Positions 32,772 through 40,890 of a DNA stretch of 64,000 nt are shown here, one piece after another. The first letter of the stretch is position 1, and each line of letters starts with the position of its first letter. Made by a program: the position numbers and the translations under genes. Under the pieces are notes generated by a model that ran no database searches, was not told the DNA's origin, and was given only the letters and a program-made list of their open reading frames with translations. Source of the stretch: Methylobacterium durans (lineage in GTDB: Bacteria; Pseudomonadota; Alphaproteobacteria; Rhizobiales; Beijerinckiaceae); contig NZ_CP029550.1 of the NCBI RefSeq assembly GCF_003173715.1, forward strand, positions 4,573,501 to 4,637,500. The letters are read 5' to 3'.

Positions 32772-33475
32772 CTGGCCTTCTGGATCCGGGTGACGGCGAT
32801 CTGCCCGTTCACCCGGTCGGCCGAAAACCGGACCCGGTCCCCGGCCTTGAGCCCCTTCAGGGCCGCGGGGTCCGCGACGCGGTAGGCCATCGTCATCGCG
32901 TCCATGTCGATATTGGGGATCCGCTCATGATCCAGGGTGACCTTGCCGGCGGCCTCATCGAGCTTCTGCACCGTCCCGGCCACCAGCGGCGTGTTGGCCG
33001 GCGGCGGCGATGCCGGGGCCTTCACCGGGGCAGGCGCCGCGGACGGCGCGGTCGCCTGCGCGGACGGACCTGCCTGGGCCTGGCGGTCCAGCGGCCCCTC
33101 GCCGGAGGGGGTCTGGTTCGGTTGCGCCCGGTAATCCGGCTGCCGGCTCCGGACCTGCCATTCCCGGAGCGTGTCGATCTTCTGCTGCTGCTCGTCCTGG
33201 ATCTTCTGGGCGACGTCGCGCAACTGGCGGTCACCGCCGTAGTCGAGCTGCGCCTTCGCGAGAAACAGGGACTGCTCGTAGCTGGCGATCAGGAGCTCGG
33301 CGAAGTCCCGGTCCGGGTCGCCCGTCAGCTTGAGGGTCCTGAAACGGTCCGCCATGACCTCGCGCACGCGCTCCAAGGCCGCCGGAGCGCCCTTCGCCGG
33401 TTGGGCCAGGACCGCGCCGGGCCCGGACCCGGCGAGGATTGCCGCCAGGGCGGCGGTCAGGATGAGGCGTCGCAT
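32768..33475 (-). CDS. Periplasmic copper-binding fusion: DUF305-like domain plus CusF domain
   Basis: A 235-aa secreted protein. The signal peptide is MRRLILTAALAAILAGSGPGAVLA. A helical domain (about 30-110) resembles DUF305 in its AKAQLDYGGDRQLRDVAQKI pattern but lacks its His-His metal pair. A Pro/Ala linker follows, then a CusF beta-barrel (about 160-235) with HERIPNIDMDAMTMAYRV, whose Met-x-x-Met-x-Met positions bind Cu(I). The start was chosen at ATG 33475 with GGAGGG upstream. It lies between the small CusF gene and the lytic transglycosylase gene in the same operon. Confidence 0.82.
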   Translation of the reverse strand: MRRLILTAALAAILAGSGPGAVLAQPAKGAPAALERVREVMADRFRTLKLTGDPDRDFAELLIASYEQSLFLAKAQLDYGGDRQLRDVAQKIQDEQQQKIDTLREWQVRSRQPDYRAQPNQTPSGEGPLDRQAQAGPSAQATAPSAAPAPVKAPASPPPANTPLVAGTVQKLDEAAGKVTLDHERIPNIDMDAMTMAYRVADPAALKGLKAGDRVRFSADRVNGQIAVTRIQKAR

Positions 33476-33549
33476 GTGTTGTCCCTCCGCGGAGCGGGAG
33501 CCGTCGCGCAGGATCGGGCAGGTCCGCACGACGGGCCCGGTCGGTTGCC

Positions 33550-33840
33550 CTACTTGGCCTTCCGGATCTTCGTGACGGTGTACTGGCCGCCCACGTCGGC
33601 GGCCTCGAACTCGACCTTGTCGCCGGACTTCAAGGCCTGGAGCGCGGCGGGATCCCGGACCTTGTAGGCCATCGTCATGGCGTCCATGCCGAGCTTCGGA
33701 ATCGCGGCGTGGTCGAGCGTGACCTTGCCGGCAGCCGGGTCGATCTGCGTGACCGTGCCCTTGACGGACTCGGCCCAGGCCGGGGCCGCCACGGCGAGCA
33801 GCGCTGCCGACAGGACTGCTAGGGGGCCAATGCGCCTCAT
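33550..33840 (-). CDS. cusF: CusF-like periplasmic copper chaperone
   Basis: A 96-aa protein: signal peptide (MRRIGPLAVLSAALLAVAAPAWA) and a single CusF domain, including HAAIPKLGMDAMTMAYKV. Its metal ligands match those of the downstream fusion (His, then DAMTM). ATG 33840 has AGGAG upstream. It delivers Cu(I)/Ag(I) in the periplasm. It follows the multicopper oxidase gene and precedes the fusion gene. Confidence 0.88.
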   Translation of the reverse strand: MRRIGPLAVLSAALLAVAAPAWAESVKGTVTQIDPAAGKVTLDHAAIPKLGMDAMTMAYKVRDPAALQALKSGDKVEFEAADVGGQYTVTKIRKAK

Positions 33841-33971
33841 GGTTTTCTCCTGTGCGATGATGAACCGCCGCGCGGGCGCCCGTTGAGGGGCGGGTTGGGC
33901 GACCCGCGCGGCGGCCTCCGGAAGGGGCATCCCCTCCCGAACCCTTCGGCCGGGGCCCCGGCCAAGCGAAC

Positions 33972-35393
33972 TCAGTGGTTGTCGTGGCCGCCCGCCTTCG
34001 CGGCCGTCCGGCCCTTCCGCGGGTCCACCACGCGCAGGTCGGTCTCGCGCGCCCGCTTGCCTTTCGGCGTGTCGGGCGCGCGCTTCGGCTCGGGCAGGGG
34101 GTCGCCCGTCCACTCGTAGGCGAGCGTGCCCTCCGGATGCTGGTACCAACCCGGGTCGCCGTAATCGCCCGCCGCGAGGCCCGGCCGTACCTTCAGGACG
34201 GTGAACATGCCGCCCATCTCGACGGAGCCGAACGGACCGGCCCCCGTCATCATCGGCAGGGTGTTCTCGGGCAGCGGCATCTCCATCTCACTCATCATGC
34301 CGCCGCCGGTGGCCCCCATCGGCATGTAGCCGGGCGCGATCTTCTGGATCTGCTTGGCCGTGCTCTTCAGGTTCACGCCGATGTAGGTGCGCACCGAGTG
34401 GCCCATGGCGTTCATGGTATGGTGCGACTTGTGGCAGTGGATCGCCCAGTCGCCCGGGTTGTCGGCGTTGAACTCGATGGCCCGCATCTGCCCGACGGCC
34501 ACGTCGACGGACACCTCCTGCCACTGCCGGTTCTCGTCGACCCAGCCCCCGTCGGTGCCGGTCACCTTGAAGTCGACCCCGTGCACGTGGATGGGGTGGT
34601 TGGTCATGGTCAGGTTGCCGAAGCGCATGCGCACCTTGTCGCCCTGGCGCACCACCATCGGGTCGATGCCCGGCCAGACCCGGCTGTTGAAGCACCACAT
34701 GTTCATGTCGAGCATCGTGTTGACCTTGGGCACGTAGGACCCGGCCTCGATGTCGTAGGCGTTCAGCAGCCAGACGAAGTCACGGTCGACGCGCCGCTCG
34801 GCCGGGTCGCGCGGGTGCACGACGAAGAAGCCCATCATCCCCATCGCCATCTGGATCATCTCGTCCGAGTGGGGGTGGTACATGAAGGTGCCCGAGCGCC
34901 TCAGGATGAACTCGTAGACGAAGGTCTTGCCCGGCGGGATGCCGGGCTGGGTCAGGCCCGCCACGCCGTCCATGCCGTTGGGCAGGGTCTGGCCGTGCCA
35001 GTGCACGGCGGTCGCCTCCGGCAGCCGGTTGGTGACGAAGATGCGGACCTTGTCGCCCTCGACCGCCTCGATGGTGGGACCCGGCGACTGCCCGTTGTAG
35101 CCCCAGAGCCGCGCGTTCATGCCCGGGGACATCTCGCGCACGACGGGCTCGGCCACGAGGTGGAACTCCTTCCAGTCGCCGCGCATCCGCCACGGCAGCG
35201 TCCAGCCGTTCAGCGTCACCACCGGTTGGTAGTCCGGCCCGGTGGTCGGGTAGAGCGGCGGCTGCATCGTCGCCTTCTCCATCGAGGGCGCCTCCGGCAG
35301 GCCGGCCGCCTGCACGCGCCCGCTGATCATGGTCGTGCCGGCGAGGACGAGTCCCCCAGCGCCCAGCAGGCCCCTTCGCGAAATCTCGGTCAT
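33972..35393 (-). CDS. Periplasmic multicopper oxidase (CopA/McoA type)
   Basis: A 473-aa exported oxidase. The twin-arginine signal is SRRGLLGAGGLVLAG. Copper ligands appear in four conserved places: HWHGQTLPNGMDG, YHPHSDE, NHPIHVHGVDF and HCHKSHHTMNAMGHS. The last carries the type-1 His-Cys-His set with an axial Met. These enzymes oxidise Cu(I) to the less toxic Cu(II). Met-rich stretches occur near the C-terminus (MGATGGGMMSEMEMPLPENTL). The start is ATG 35393 with GGAGG seven bases upstream. It is the second gene of the cluster after the TolC-like gene. Confidence 0.92.
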   Translation of the reverse strand: MTEISRRGLLGAGGLVLAGTTMISGRVQAAGLPEAPSMEKATMQPPLYPTTGPDYQPVVTLNGWTLPWRMRGDWKEFHLVAEPVVREMSPGMNARLWGYNGQSPGPTIEAVEGDKVRIFVTNRLPEATAVHWHGQTLPNGMDGVAGLTQPGIPPGKTFVYEFILRRSGTFMYHPHSDEMIQMAMGMMGFFVVHPRDPAERRVDRDFVWLLNAYDIEAGSYVPKVNTMLDMNMWCFNSRVWPGIDPMVVRQGDKVRMRFGNLTMTNHPIHVHGVDFKVTGTDGGWVDENRQWQEVSVDVAVGQMRAIEFNADNPGDWAIHCHKSHHTMNAMGHSVRTYIGVNLKSTAKQIQKIAPGYMPMGATGGGMMSEMEMPLPENTLPMMTGAGPFGSVEMGGMFTVLKVRPGLAAGDYGDPGWYQHPEGTLAYEWTGDPLPEPKRAPDTPKGKRARETDLRVVDPRKGRTAAKAGGHDNH

Positions 35394-35428
35394 TCGATCC
35401 TCCATGTCCCAGGCAGTCGCGGCCGGCC

Positions 35429-36973
35429 TCAGCCGCCCGGCGTCGCCGACGCCAGGCTCGGGCCGCCGCCGCCGGCGACGCCCTCGACGCCCGCGCTCTC
35501 GCCGCCGAAGCCGCCGCCCGTGAAGCCGCCGCCGACGACGGCCGCCTTGAGATCGGTCGCCGCGATCCAGAAGTCGCGCTGGGCCTCGATGGCCTGGACG
35601 TTGCTCAGGATCCGGGAGCGTGCGTCGATGATCAGCGTCGTCACGTCGATCAGCATGCCGCTGTACTGGAGCAGCGCCTGGTCCTGGATCGTCTTGCGCA
35701 GGGGCAGCACGCTGCCCTGGTAGTGACGCGTGATGTCGTACTGCCCGCGATAGCGCTGGTAGGCCTCGCGCACCTCGGAGCGGGCGTTGACGGCCCGCTC
35801 GGCCAGGCGGTGGGCGGCCCCGAGATAGGCCTCCTTGGCGCCGCGGACCACCGTCGTGCCGAAGTCGTAGATCGGGATGACGAGGTCGGCCGAGTAACCC
35901 TTCCGGAAGGTCGTGTCGCGGCGGATGTCGAAGCCGCCCTGCGCGTTGGGCTCGAAGGTCTTCGAGCGGTCGTAGACGTCGGAATACCCGACGTCGAACA
36001 CGTTGACGAAGGCGCTGACCTGGTTGAGCCCGTACTGGCCGGCGAGTGACTGGAGCTCGAAGCGGGCAACCTGCAGGTCGGCGCGCTTCTTCACCGCCTC
36101 CGCCTCGATCTGCGCCCCGGGAACCAGGCGGCCGGGCAGGGGCGGGAGGCCGTTCGGAAGCCGGAAATCGATCTCGCGTCCCCACAGGCCGAGGAGGCGG
36201 ACCAGCCTCTCGCGCTCGACGCGCTGGAACACCCGGGCCTTCGCCAGCTGCGCCCCGAGCTCGCTGTAGAAGGCATGCTCGCGCGCCTGCTCCAGCTTGT
36301 TCAGCGCTCCCGTCTCGCCGAGTTGCTTGGCCAGCGTCGAGGCCGATCCGGCGCTCGCCAGGGCCTGTTCCAGGTAGGCGACCGACTGGTTCGCCGACAC
36401 GGTGCGGTAGAATTGGCGGCGCGCCTCGCCCGCGAGCCGCAGCACCTGATCGGCGGCGCGGTACTGATCGGCCCGGAACCGGGTCTGCGCGATGGCGGCC
36501 CGGGCGGGCAGCGTCACCAGCTCGAACAGGCTGACGACGAGGGAGCGCTCGACCTCCAGCGAGAAGTCGCCTCCTGTGCGGGTCAGCGTGAGACGGGGCA
36601 GGGGCGGCAGCGTCGCCTGGACGAACTGCGCCTCCGACACCCCGAGGTCGTTGAAGGCCGCCTGGAGGCCGCGGTTCTTCAGGAGGGCGACCTGCACCGC
36701 GCTGTCGGCGGTCAGGGGACGGCGCAGCAATTGCTCGGCCCGGGCCTCCGCGGTCAGCGCGAGGGCCTCGTCGCTGACCTTGACGAGATCCTTCCTGAGC
36801 TCAAGCGAGGCGTAGCCGCTCGCGACGGACAGCCCGGCGTCCGGCGAGAAGCTCGCGCACCCGCCGAGCAGCAGGCCGATTCCGGCCATGCCGACGAGGG
36901 CGCGGGCGCGCCGGCCCGACACCGGGTCCCCCGTACGGTCCGCCGGCCTCACCGGGTTTGACAGCCTGGTCAT
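35429..36973 (-). CDS. TolC-family outer-membrane lipoprotein
   Basis: A 514-aa outer-membrane efflux protein. A lipoprotein signal (GIGLLLGGC) is followed by two long coiled-coil repeats (QVLRLAGEARRQFYRTVSANQ and LGAAHRLAERAVNARSEVREAYQRY) typical of TolC. A Gly-rich tail ends the protein. It probably forms the outer channel of a copper or metal efflux path. No RND pump is in this operon; CzcBA lies 13 kb further right. It is the likely first gene of the copper cluster 36973-29496. The first 25 residues are Arg-rich, and a start near the signal (MAGIGLLL) is possible. Confidence 0.85.
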   Translation of the reverse strand: MTRLSNPVRPADRTGDPVSGRRARALVGMAGIGLLLGGCASFSPDAGLSVASGYASLELRKDLVKVSDEALALTAEARAEQLLRRPLTADSAVQVALLKNRGLQAAFNDLGVSEAQFVQATLPPLPRLTLTRTGGDFSLEVERSLVVSLFELVTLPARAAIAQTRFRADQYRAADQVLRLAGEARRQFYRTVSANQSVAYLEQALASAGSASTLAKQLGETGALNKLEQAREHAFYSELGAQLAKARVFQRVERERLVRLLGLWGREIDFRLPNGLPPLPGRLVPGAQIEAEAVKKRADLQVARFELQSLAGQYGLNQVSAFVNVFDVGYSDVYDRSKTFEPNAQGGFDIRRDTTFRKGYSADLVIPIYDFGTTVVRGAKEAYLGAAHRLAERAVNARSEVREAYQRYRGQYDITRHYQGSVLPLRKTIQDQALLQYSGMLIDVTTLIIDARSRILSNVQAIEAQRDFWIAATDLKAAVVGGGFTGGGFGGESAGVEGVAGGGGPSLASATPGG

Positions 36974-37034
36974 CGTACGCCCCCCTCGTGCCGTAATCCG
37001 GGGCAGGGGCCGATTTGGTTACAAGGGCTGGTCA

Positions 37035-37373
37035 TCAGCGGCCTCCCGTGTCGCGCTTGCCGCCCATGCCGGGCATCCCGTTCATGCCCGGCATCTTGGA
37101 GTGATCCGTGCCGCCCATGCCCGGCATGCCCTCCATGCCGCCCTGACCGGGCTTGGGCGTCACGGCCCTGTTGAGCTCGCGCCAGTCCTTCGGGTCGACG
37201 ACGTCGTAGCGCTGCACGCCCGCCGTGACCGCGGAGTAGCGCGGGGCCCTTACGCCGAGGGCGGGATCCGCCGGCAGGACGAGCCACTCCGGCGGGGCCG
37301 TCGGCACGCAGGCGGCGAGCGGCAAGGCCGTGAGCAGCACGGCCAGCCTCGAAAACTTGAGCATGTCTTGCAT
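37035..37373 (-). CDS. Small lipoprotein with Met/Gly-rich tail
   Basis: A 112-aa protein. The signal segment is LAVLLTALPLAAC, with Cys as the lipid site. The middle part is short (YDVVDPKDWRELNRAV), and the tail MEGMPGMGGTDHSKMPGMNG is rich in Met and His and probably binds Cu(I). Starts at ATG 37373 and 37364 are both possible. It lies immediately upstream of the copper operon on the same strand. Confidence 0.65.
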   Translation of the reverse strand: MQDMLKFSRLAVLLTALPLAACVPTAPPEWLVLPADPALGVRAPRYSAVTAGVQRYDVVDPKDWRELNRAVTPKPGQGGMEGMPGMGGTDHSKMPGMNGMPGMGGKRDTGGR

Positions 37374-37554
37374 CCCGAAAGGGGCGACCGGCCGCGGGAT
37401 GAGTCCGCGGACATGTGGGAGGCGGCACGGCACGACGACGCCAGCGACGGGCGCGTGGCGCGGACCAAGCGGGGTCAGCTGTCGGGTCGGGCGTGACGGG
37501 GGCTGACTGGCCGGTAGGCGCGGGTCAGAGGCGGGCGCGGCGCGCCCGCCGGCA

Positions 37555-38172
37555 TCAGCCGATGCGTCTCGGCGGACGCTCGATGCGCACGGGGCGCGGA
37601 TCGGCGACGCCGTCCTCCCGTGCCATCCCGAGGGGCTCGGAGGGACGGAAGTCCAGGACGGCTCCCGACCACGGCACCTCCGGCAAGGCGGCCTGGCAGG
37701 CTAGGGGGCAGCAGGTCGCCGGACAGGCCGGAGCGCGCTTGTGGTGACTCTGCGCGTGCTGGTGGTGCTGGTGCGGAACGGCTGCCGACACGCGGTCCGG
37801 TGCGCCGGCAGCCGGGGCGGCATCGAGCCCTCCGCCAGCGCCATCGGCGCGGGCGGCCGGCACGGACGGCGCCTCGGCCCCGTCCGTGACCGGGTGATGG
37901 TTGTGATGCGGGGCCTCAGCCCCGTCGGACGGTGTGGGCACCCCGGGCGCCGCATGATCGCGCGAGGCGTGCTTGGTCATCGTGCATGGCGCCGCCGGGG
38001 CGATGGCAACGGCCACCGCCAGGAAGGCGAACACCAATGTGCGCAGGAATGCCAAGGATCGGGCGACCTCACCAAATCGGCCGCGACTCTCGCACGAGCC
38101 CGGGAAATCGGCAACGCATGAAAAGGTTAACTTAAGATCAACGCTGCGACTGTTGGAAACAGGCCACATCAT
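37555..38172 (-). CDS. Secreted His-rich protein, unknown function
   Basis: Up to 205 aa. A hydrophobic segment (FLRTLVFAFLAVAVAIAPAAP) is followed by His clusters (HHNHHP; HQHHQHAQSHHK) and a C-terminal Cys set (CPATCCPLACQ). This looks periplasmic and metal-binding. The start is uncertain: ATG 38172 or 38169, or a TTG near the signal segment. It is in the same direction as the copper operon. Confidence 0.5.
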   Translation of the reverse strand: MMWPVSNSRSVDLKLTFSCVADFPGSCESRGRFGEVARSLAFLRTLVFAFLAVAVAIAPAAPCTMTKHASRDHAAPGVPTPSDGAEAPHHNHHPVTDGAEAPSVPAARADGAGGGLDAAPAAGAPDRVSAAVPHQHHQHAQSHHKRAPACPATCCPLACQAALPEVPWSGAVLDFRPSEPLGMAREDGVADPRPVRIERPPRRIG

Positions 38173-38378
38173 TGTGGCTGGCGACCGCTGGAGGCGAGCC
38201 CCCCGTGAGCGATCCTCCGCACCTGGGCGTTCGATCCGTCGCTGTGCACCAAGGGCGAACGCCTGGCCGGCCTGACGTGGCAGACATACCCCAACCGGGT
38301 TTCTCGCTCGCAAAGGTTATCGAGGCGTTAAAGCTCATTTCTGCGAGGCGACGACCGGTGCATCGGGAAAGGGAGCAA

Positions 38379-38419
38379 CCCGCGCACGCCCGCGGACCCG
38401 GCCCGCGAACGTGCGCGGG
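38379..38419 (-). terminator. Hairpin after the DUF305 gene
   Basis: The outer stem CCCGCGCACG/CGTGCGCGGG encloses a second GC-rich stem, 23 bp beyond the DUF305 stop. It has no clear T-run on the transcript side. Confidence 0.45.
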
Positions 38420-38442
38420 GCTGGGCTCGTGCGTGGAGCGCC

Positions 38443-38820
38443 TTATTTTTCTTTTCGGATCTTCGCCTGAAGCTCCCTCAGGCTCTTCTCGTTCTCCTCC
38501 TTCGTCTTTCGGGCCTCCTTCTGAACGTCGGCATCCTTGGCATGCTTGAGGGCCGCATCGGACATGTCGATGGCGCCCTGGTGGTGAGCCGCCATGCCCT
38601 TCATCCAACCGATGCCGGGGTCCGGATCCATCATCCCCTGCATCATCGCCTGGTTCATCTTGTCCATGGCGGCCATCGAGTCCTTCTGCAGGGGACTCAT
38701 GTTCTTCATGTCCATGCCCTTCATACTGGACATGGACCCACCGTGATCCTGCGCCGACGAGGCGACAGCGCCCGATGCGAGGATCAGGCCGGCGACGAGT
38801 ACGGTTCTCGCGATTGTCAT
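38443..38820 (-). CDS. DUF305 family secreted metal-binding protein
   Basis: A 125-aa protein: a signal peptide (MTIARTVLVAGLILASGAVA), a Met-rich stretch (SMSSMKGMDMKNMS), then the DUF305 core with GWMKGMAAHHQGAIDMS, whose His-His pair and Met residues bind copper in characterised relatives such as CopM. A Lys/Glu helix ends the protein. It is preceded by a dyad operator at 38835-38851. It has its own terminator-like hairpin and is probably monocistronic. Confidence 0.88.
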   Translation of the reverse strand: MTIARTVLVAGLILASGAVASSAQDHGGSMSSMKGMDMKNMSPLQKDSMAAMDKMNQAMMQGMMDPDPGIGWMKGMAAHHQGAIDMSDAALKHAKDADVQKEARKTKEENEKSLRELQAKIRKEK

Positions 38821-38834
38821 GTGGGTCTCTCCAG

Positions 38835-38851
38835 ATACCCCTCAGGCGTAT
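38835..38851. promoter_or_regulatory. TACCC-N5-GCGTA dyad (one mismatch to the family)
   Basis: ATACCCCTCAGGCGTAT, symmetric at the outer ATAC/GTAT, 15 bp before the DUF305 start codon. It differs from WACCC-N5-GGGTW by one base. Confidence 0.45.
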
Positions 38852-39090
38852 CAACCCGCCATCGCACCGAAGGTTCGCGCCGGCCCTGACCGGAGATCCG
38901 CGGCCCGAGCGGGCCCGCCGACGCTCAGGCGCGGGGTGATGGAGCGGGGTTCACGGGCCCCGACCGTCACTCAGGGGCCACTCTGCCCGCTGGCCGGGGA
39001 ATGAAGCGGTCGCGCCGTCGGACGGCGACAGTTCGCCACCGCCGGCCCGGAGGAGCCGCTTCGCGCTTCGGACGCGCCGCCCTCGCAGAT

Positions 39091-39753
39091 TCAGTGCGCG
39101 TGATCGCGGGCGTCTCCGTGCGAATGTCCCCCGGGGGAGGCGGCGGACGGATCCGAGGCGGGAGGCGATGCCGGCGGGGAAGCGGCGCGACCTCCGTCCT
39201 TGGCCGAGCTCTCCCCCGTTTTGACCGCCGGCTCGCCTCCGGGGCCGGGACCATGCTCGTGCTGATGCCCATCGCCCGAACCGGGGTGCACGTGGGTGTC
39301 CGACTTGGGCAGGCTCTTCACCCCGAGGCCGTAACGGTAGACGTTTTCGCCACCCAGCCATCCCGTGACCGCGAGGGCCCCCGAGCCCGCGAGCACCAGG
39401 GCGAGGAGGATACCGCTCGCGCCGGCGGCGCGGCGGCGGTCGAACCACGCCGCGGCGGCGGCGGCCAGGAACAGCGCGGCGGAGCCGAGCGCCCAACGAA
39501 GGTGGATGGTCATGTTGGCGTGGGAGGGCTCGTCGTGTGCCACCGTGTTGTAGGCCTGCCAGCCCGTGACGAGCGCCACGACGGCGGCAACGACGCCCAA
39601 GGCCAGGTTCCACCGCGCCACGTGCGTGACGGCGGAGCCGACAGGCCGCCGGGCGAGCAAGGCTCCCGACATGAACAGGGCGGACGACGTCAGCAGCAGC
39701 GCGATCGTGAAGTGCACGACCACCGGATGCCAGTTCGGGAGGATCTCGATCAT
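39091..39753 (-). CDS. DUF2231 family membrane protein with His-rich tail
   Basis: A 220-aa protein beginning MIEILPNWHPVVVHFTIALL, the DUF2231 signature with His in the first helix. Four membrane helices follow (to about residue 148), then a cytosolic or periplasmic tail with HVHPGSGDGHQHEHGPG and HSHGDARDHAH. The tail suggests metal binding. ATG 39753 has AGGAAGG upstream. It stands alone; a dyad at 40043-40057 lies 290 bp upstream. Confidence 0.8.
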   Translation of the reverse strand: MIEILPNWHPVVVHFTIALLLTSSALFMSGALLARRPVGSAVTHVARWNLALGVVAAVVALVTGWQAYNTVAHDEPSHANMTIHLRWALGSAALFLAAAAAAWFDRRRAAGASGILLALVLAGSGALAVTGWLGGENVYRYGLGVKSLPKSDTHVHPGSGDGHQHEHGPGPGGEPAVKTGESSAKDGGRAASPPASPPASDPSAASPGGHSHGDARDHAH

Positions 39754-40201
39754 GCCAACCTTCCTGTAGCGGGCGGGTCCATCGGGCTGGGGCGCCCCGG
39801 CGACGGCGCGCACTTACCCTCTCGGCACGCCTCGCCCCGGCGGCGACGGGCGACCAACGGCCTCTCGGCCCGGCAGTGAGCCGCGCCCCATGTCCAACCC
39901 AGATCCCGCTGCGGGTCCGCAGGCTACCGGCTCGACCACCGTCGCGAGAGCGAACAGACACCGAGCAGACCAAAGTCCCCGGTCCGACCGGTCACGCCGA
40001 ACGGCACGGCCCAAGATCGCCTCCGCCGTGCAAGGCGTCATATACCCCTAAGGGGTTTAATTGCGAGTTCGAGGCTTGGCAATACACATTCGCGGGCTCC
40101 GCGCCGGTCGCACACCTCCGCGCTGAGGGCACGCGGACCGCCCCGCTGGACCAGCCGCCCCCTGGCGGGAGCGGCTTCTCCACCACCGTTGGCGCGCCCC
40201 G
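39754..40201. other. Intergenic, 448 bp, with a WACCC-N5-GGGTW dyad
   Basis: No gene is supported. It contains the symmetric site at 40043-40057. Confidence 0.45.
40043..40057. promoter_or_regulatory. WACCC-N5-GGGTW dyad (site 4)
   Basis: TACCCCTAAGGGGTT, a near-perfect palindrome. The nearest downstream start on the minus strand is that of the DUF2231 gene, 290 bp away. Confidence 0.5.
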
Positions 40202-40462
40202 TCAGTGGTGGCCGTCCTCGCCGTGCCCGCCGCCGTGGCTGCCCTCGTGCGTGACCTCGTGGTGATCCTCGCGGTGACCGCTGTCACCATGATGCCCCTC
40301 GGTCGCGTGGTGTCCGGCCGCCGGCGCGTGGTGGTCGTCCTGGTGCCCCCCCTCGATCACCACGGCCGGCCCGTCCCCGGCTGACGCGGGAGCCGGGGCG
40401 AACAGCGCGAACGCGAGGGCGGCGGATGCCGCCAGGGACACCTGGGATAATGTCTTGGTCAT
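40202..40462 (-). CDS. Small periplasmic His-rich protein
   Basis: An 86-aa protein with a signal peptide (MTKTLSQVSLAASAALAFAL...APASA). The mature part has His in about a third of its residues (DDHHAPAAGHHATEGHHGD; HREDHHEVTHEG). It probably buffers Zn, Cu or Ni. ATG 40462 has AGGAG upstream. A related dyad (40514-40530) lies 52 bp upstream. Confidence 0.75.
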   Translation of the reverse strand: MTKTLSQVSLAASAALAFALFAPAPASAGDGPAVVIEGGHQDDHHAPAAGHHATEGHHGDSGHREDHHEVTHEGSHGGGHGEDGHH

Positions 40463-40513
40463 CGTACACTCCTGCTTCCGCCCATGCGGTCCTACGCAAC
40501 GCCGTCCGCCAAT

Positions 40514-40530
40514 ATACGATCCGGGGGTAT
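40514..40530. promoter_or_regulatory. Related dyad with degenerate left half
   Basis: ATACGATCCGGGGGTAT: the right half GGGTA is intact and the outer ATAC/GTAT is symmetric. It is located upstream of the His-rich gene. The rest of 40463-40890 (428 bp) holds nothing recognised. Confidence 0.35.
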
Positions 40531-40890
40531 ACGGGTTTTTTGCGGGGCAGGGCACCGGCCGGCGCTCGGTGGCCAACCCCTCGGTTCGCCCTGGCCCCCG
40601 CCCTCGGCGGTTGGCAGCCGTGGGGCGAGCCCCGGTCCGGACCGCTCCGAGAAGCCGGGGGGAGGCCGCGCCCTGGCCGCCCGGGGCGTCGCTCCCGACA
40701 GGTCGCGAAGAGCGAGGCGGCCGCCCGGAGCGGCGCGTCATGGCGAGACACTGAATTCACCCGCTCGGACCCAATGGAGATAACGGAATTTTGTATTCCG
40801 TCCTTGTGGCATTCGAAGAAATGTCAGGCGAACAGCTTTACGAATCGCGGTGGCTGCGATGTCCTTCCAGGATATTTGGGGGGACGTTCG

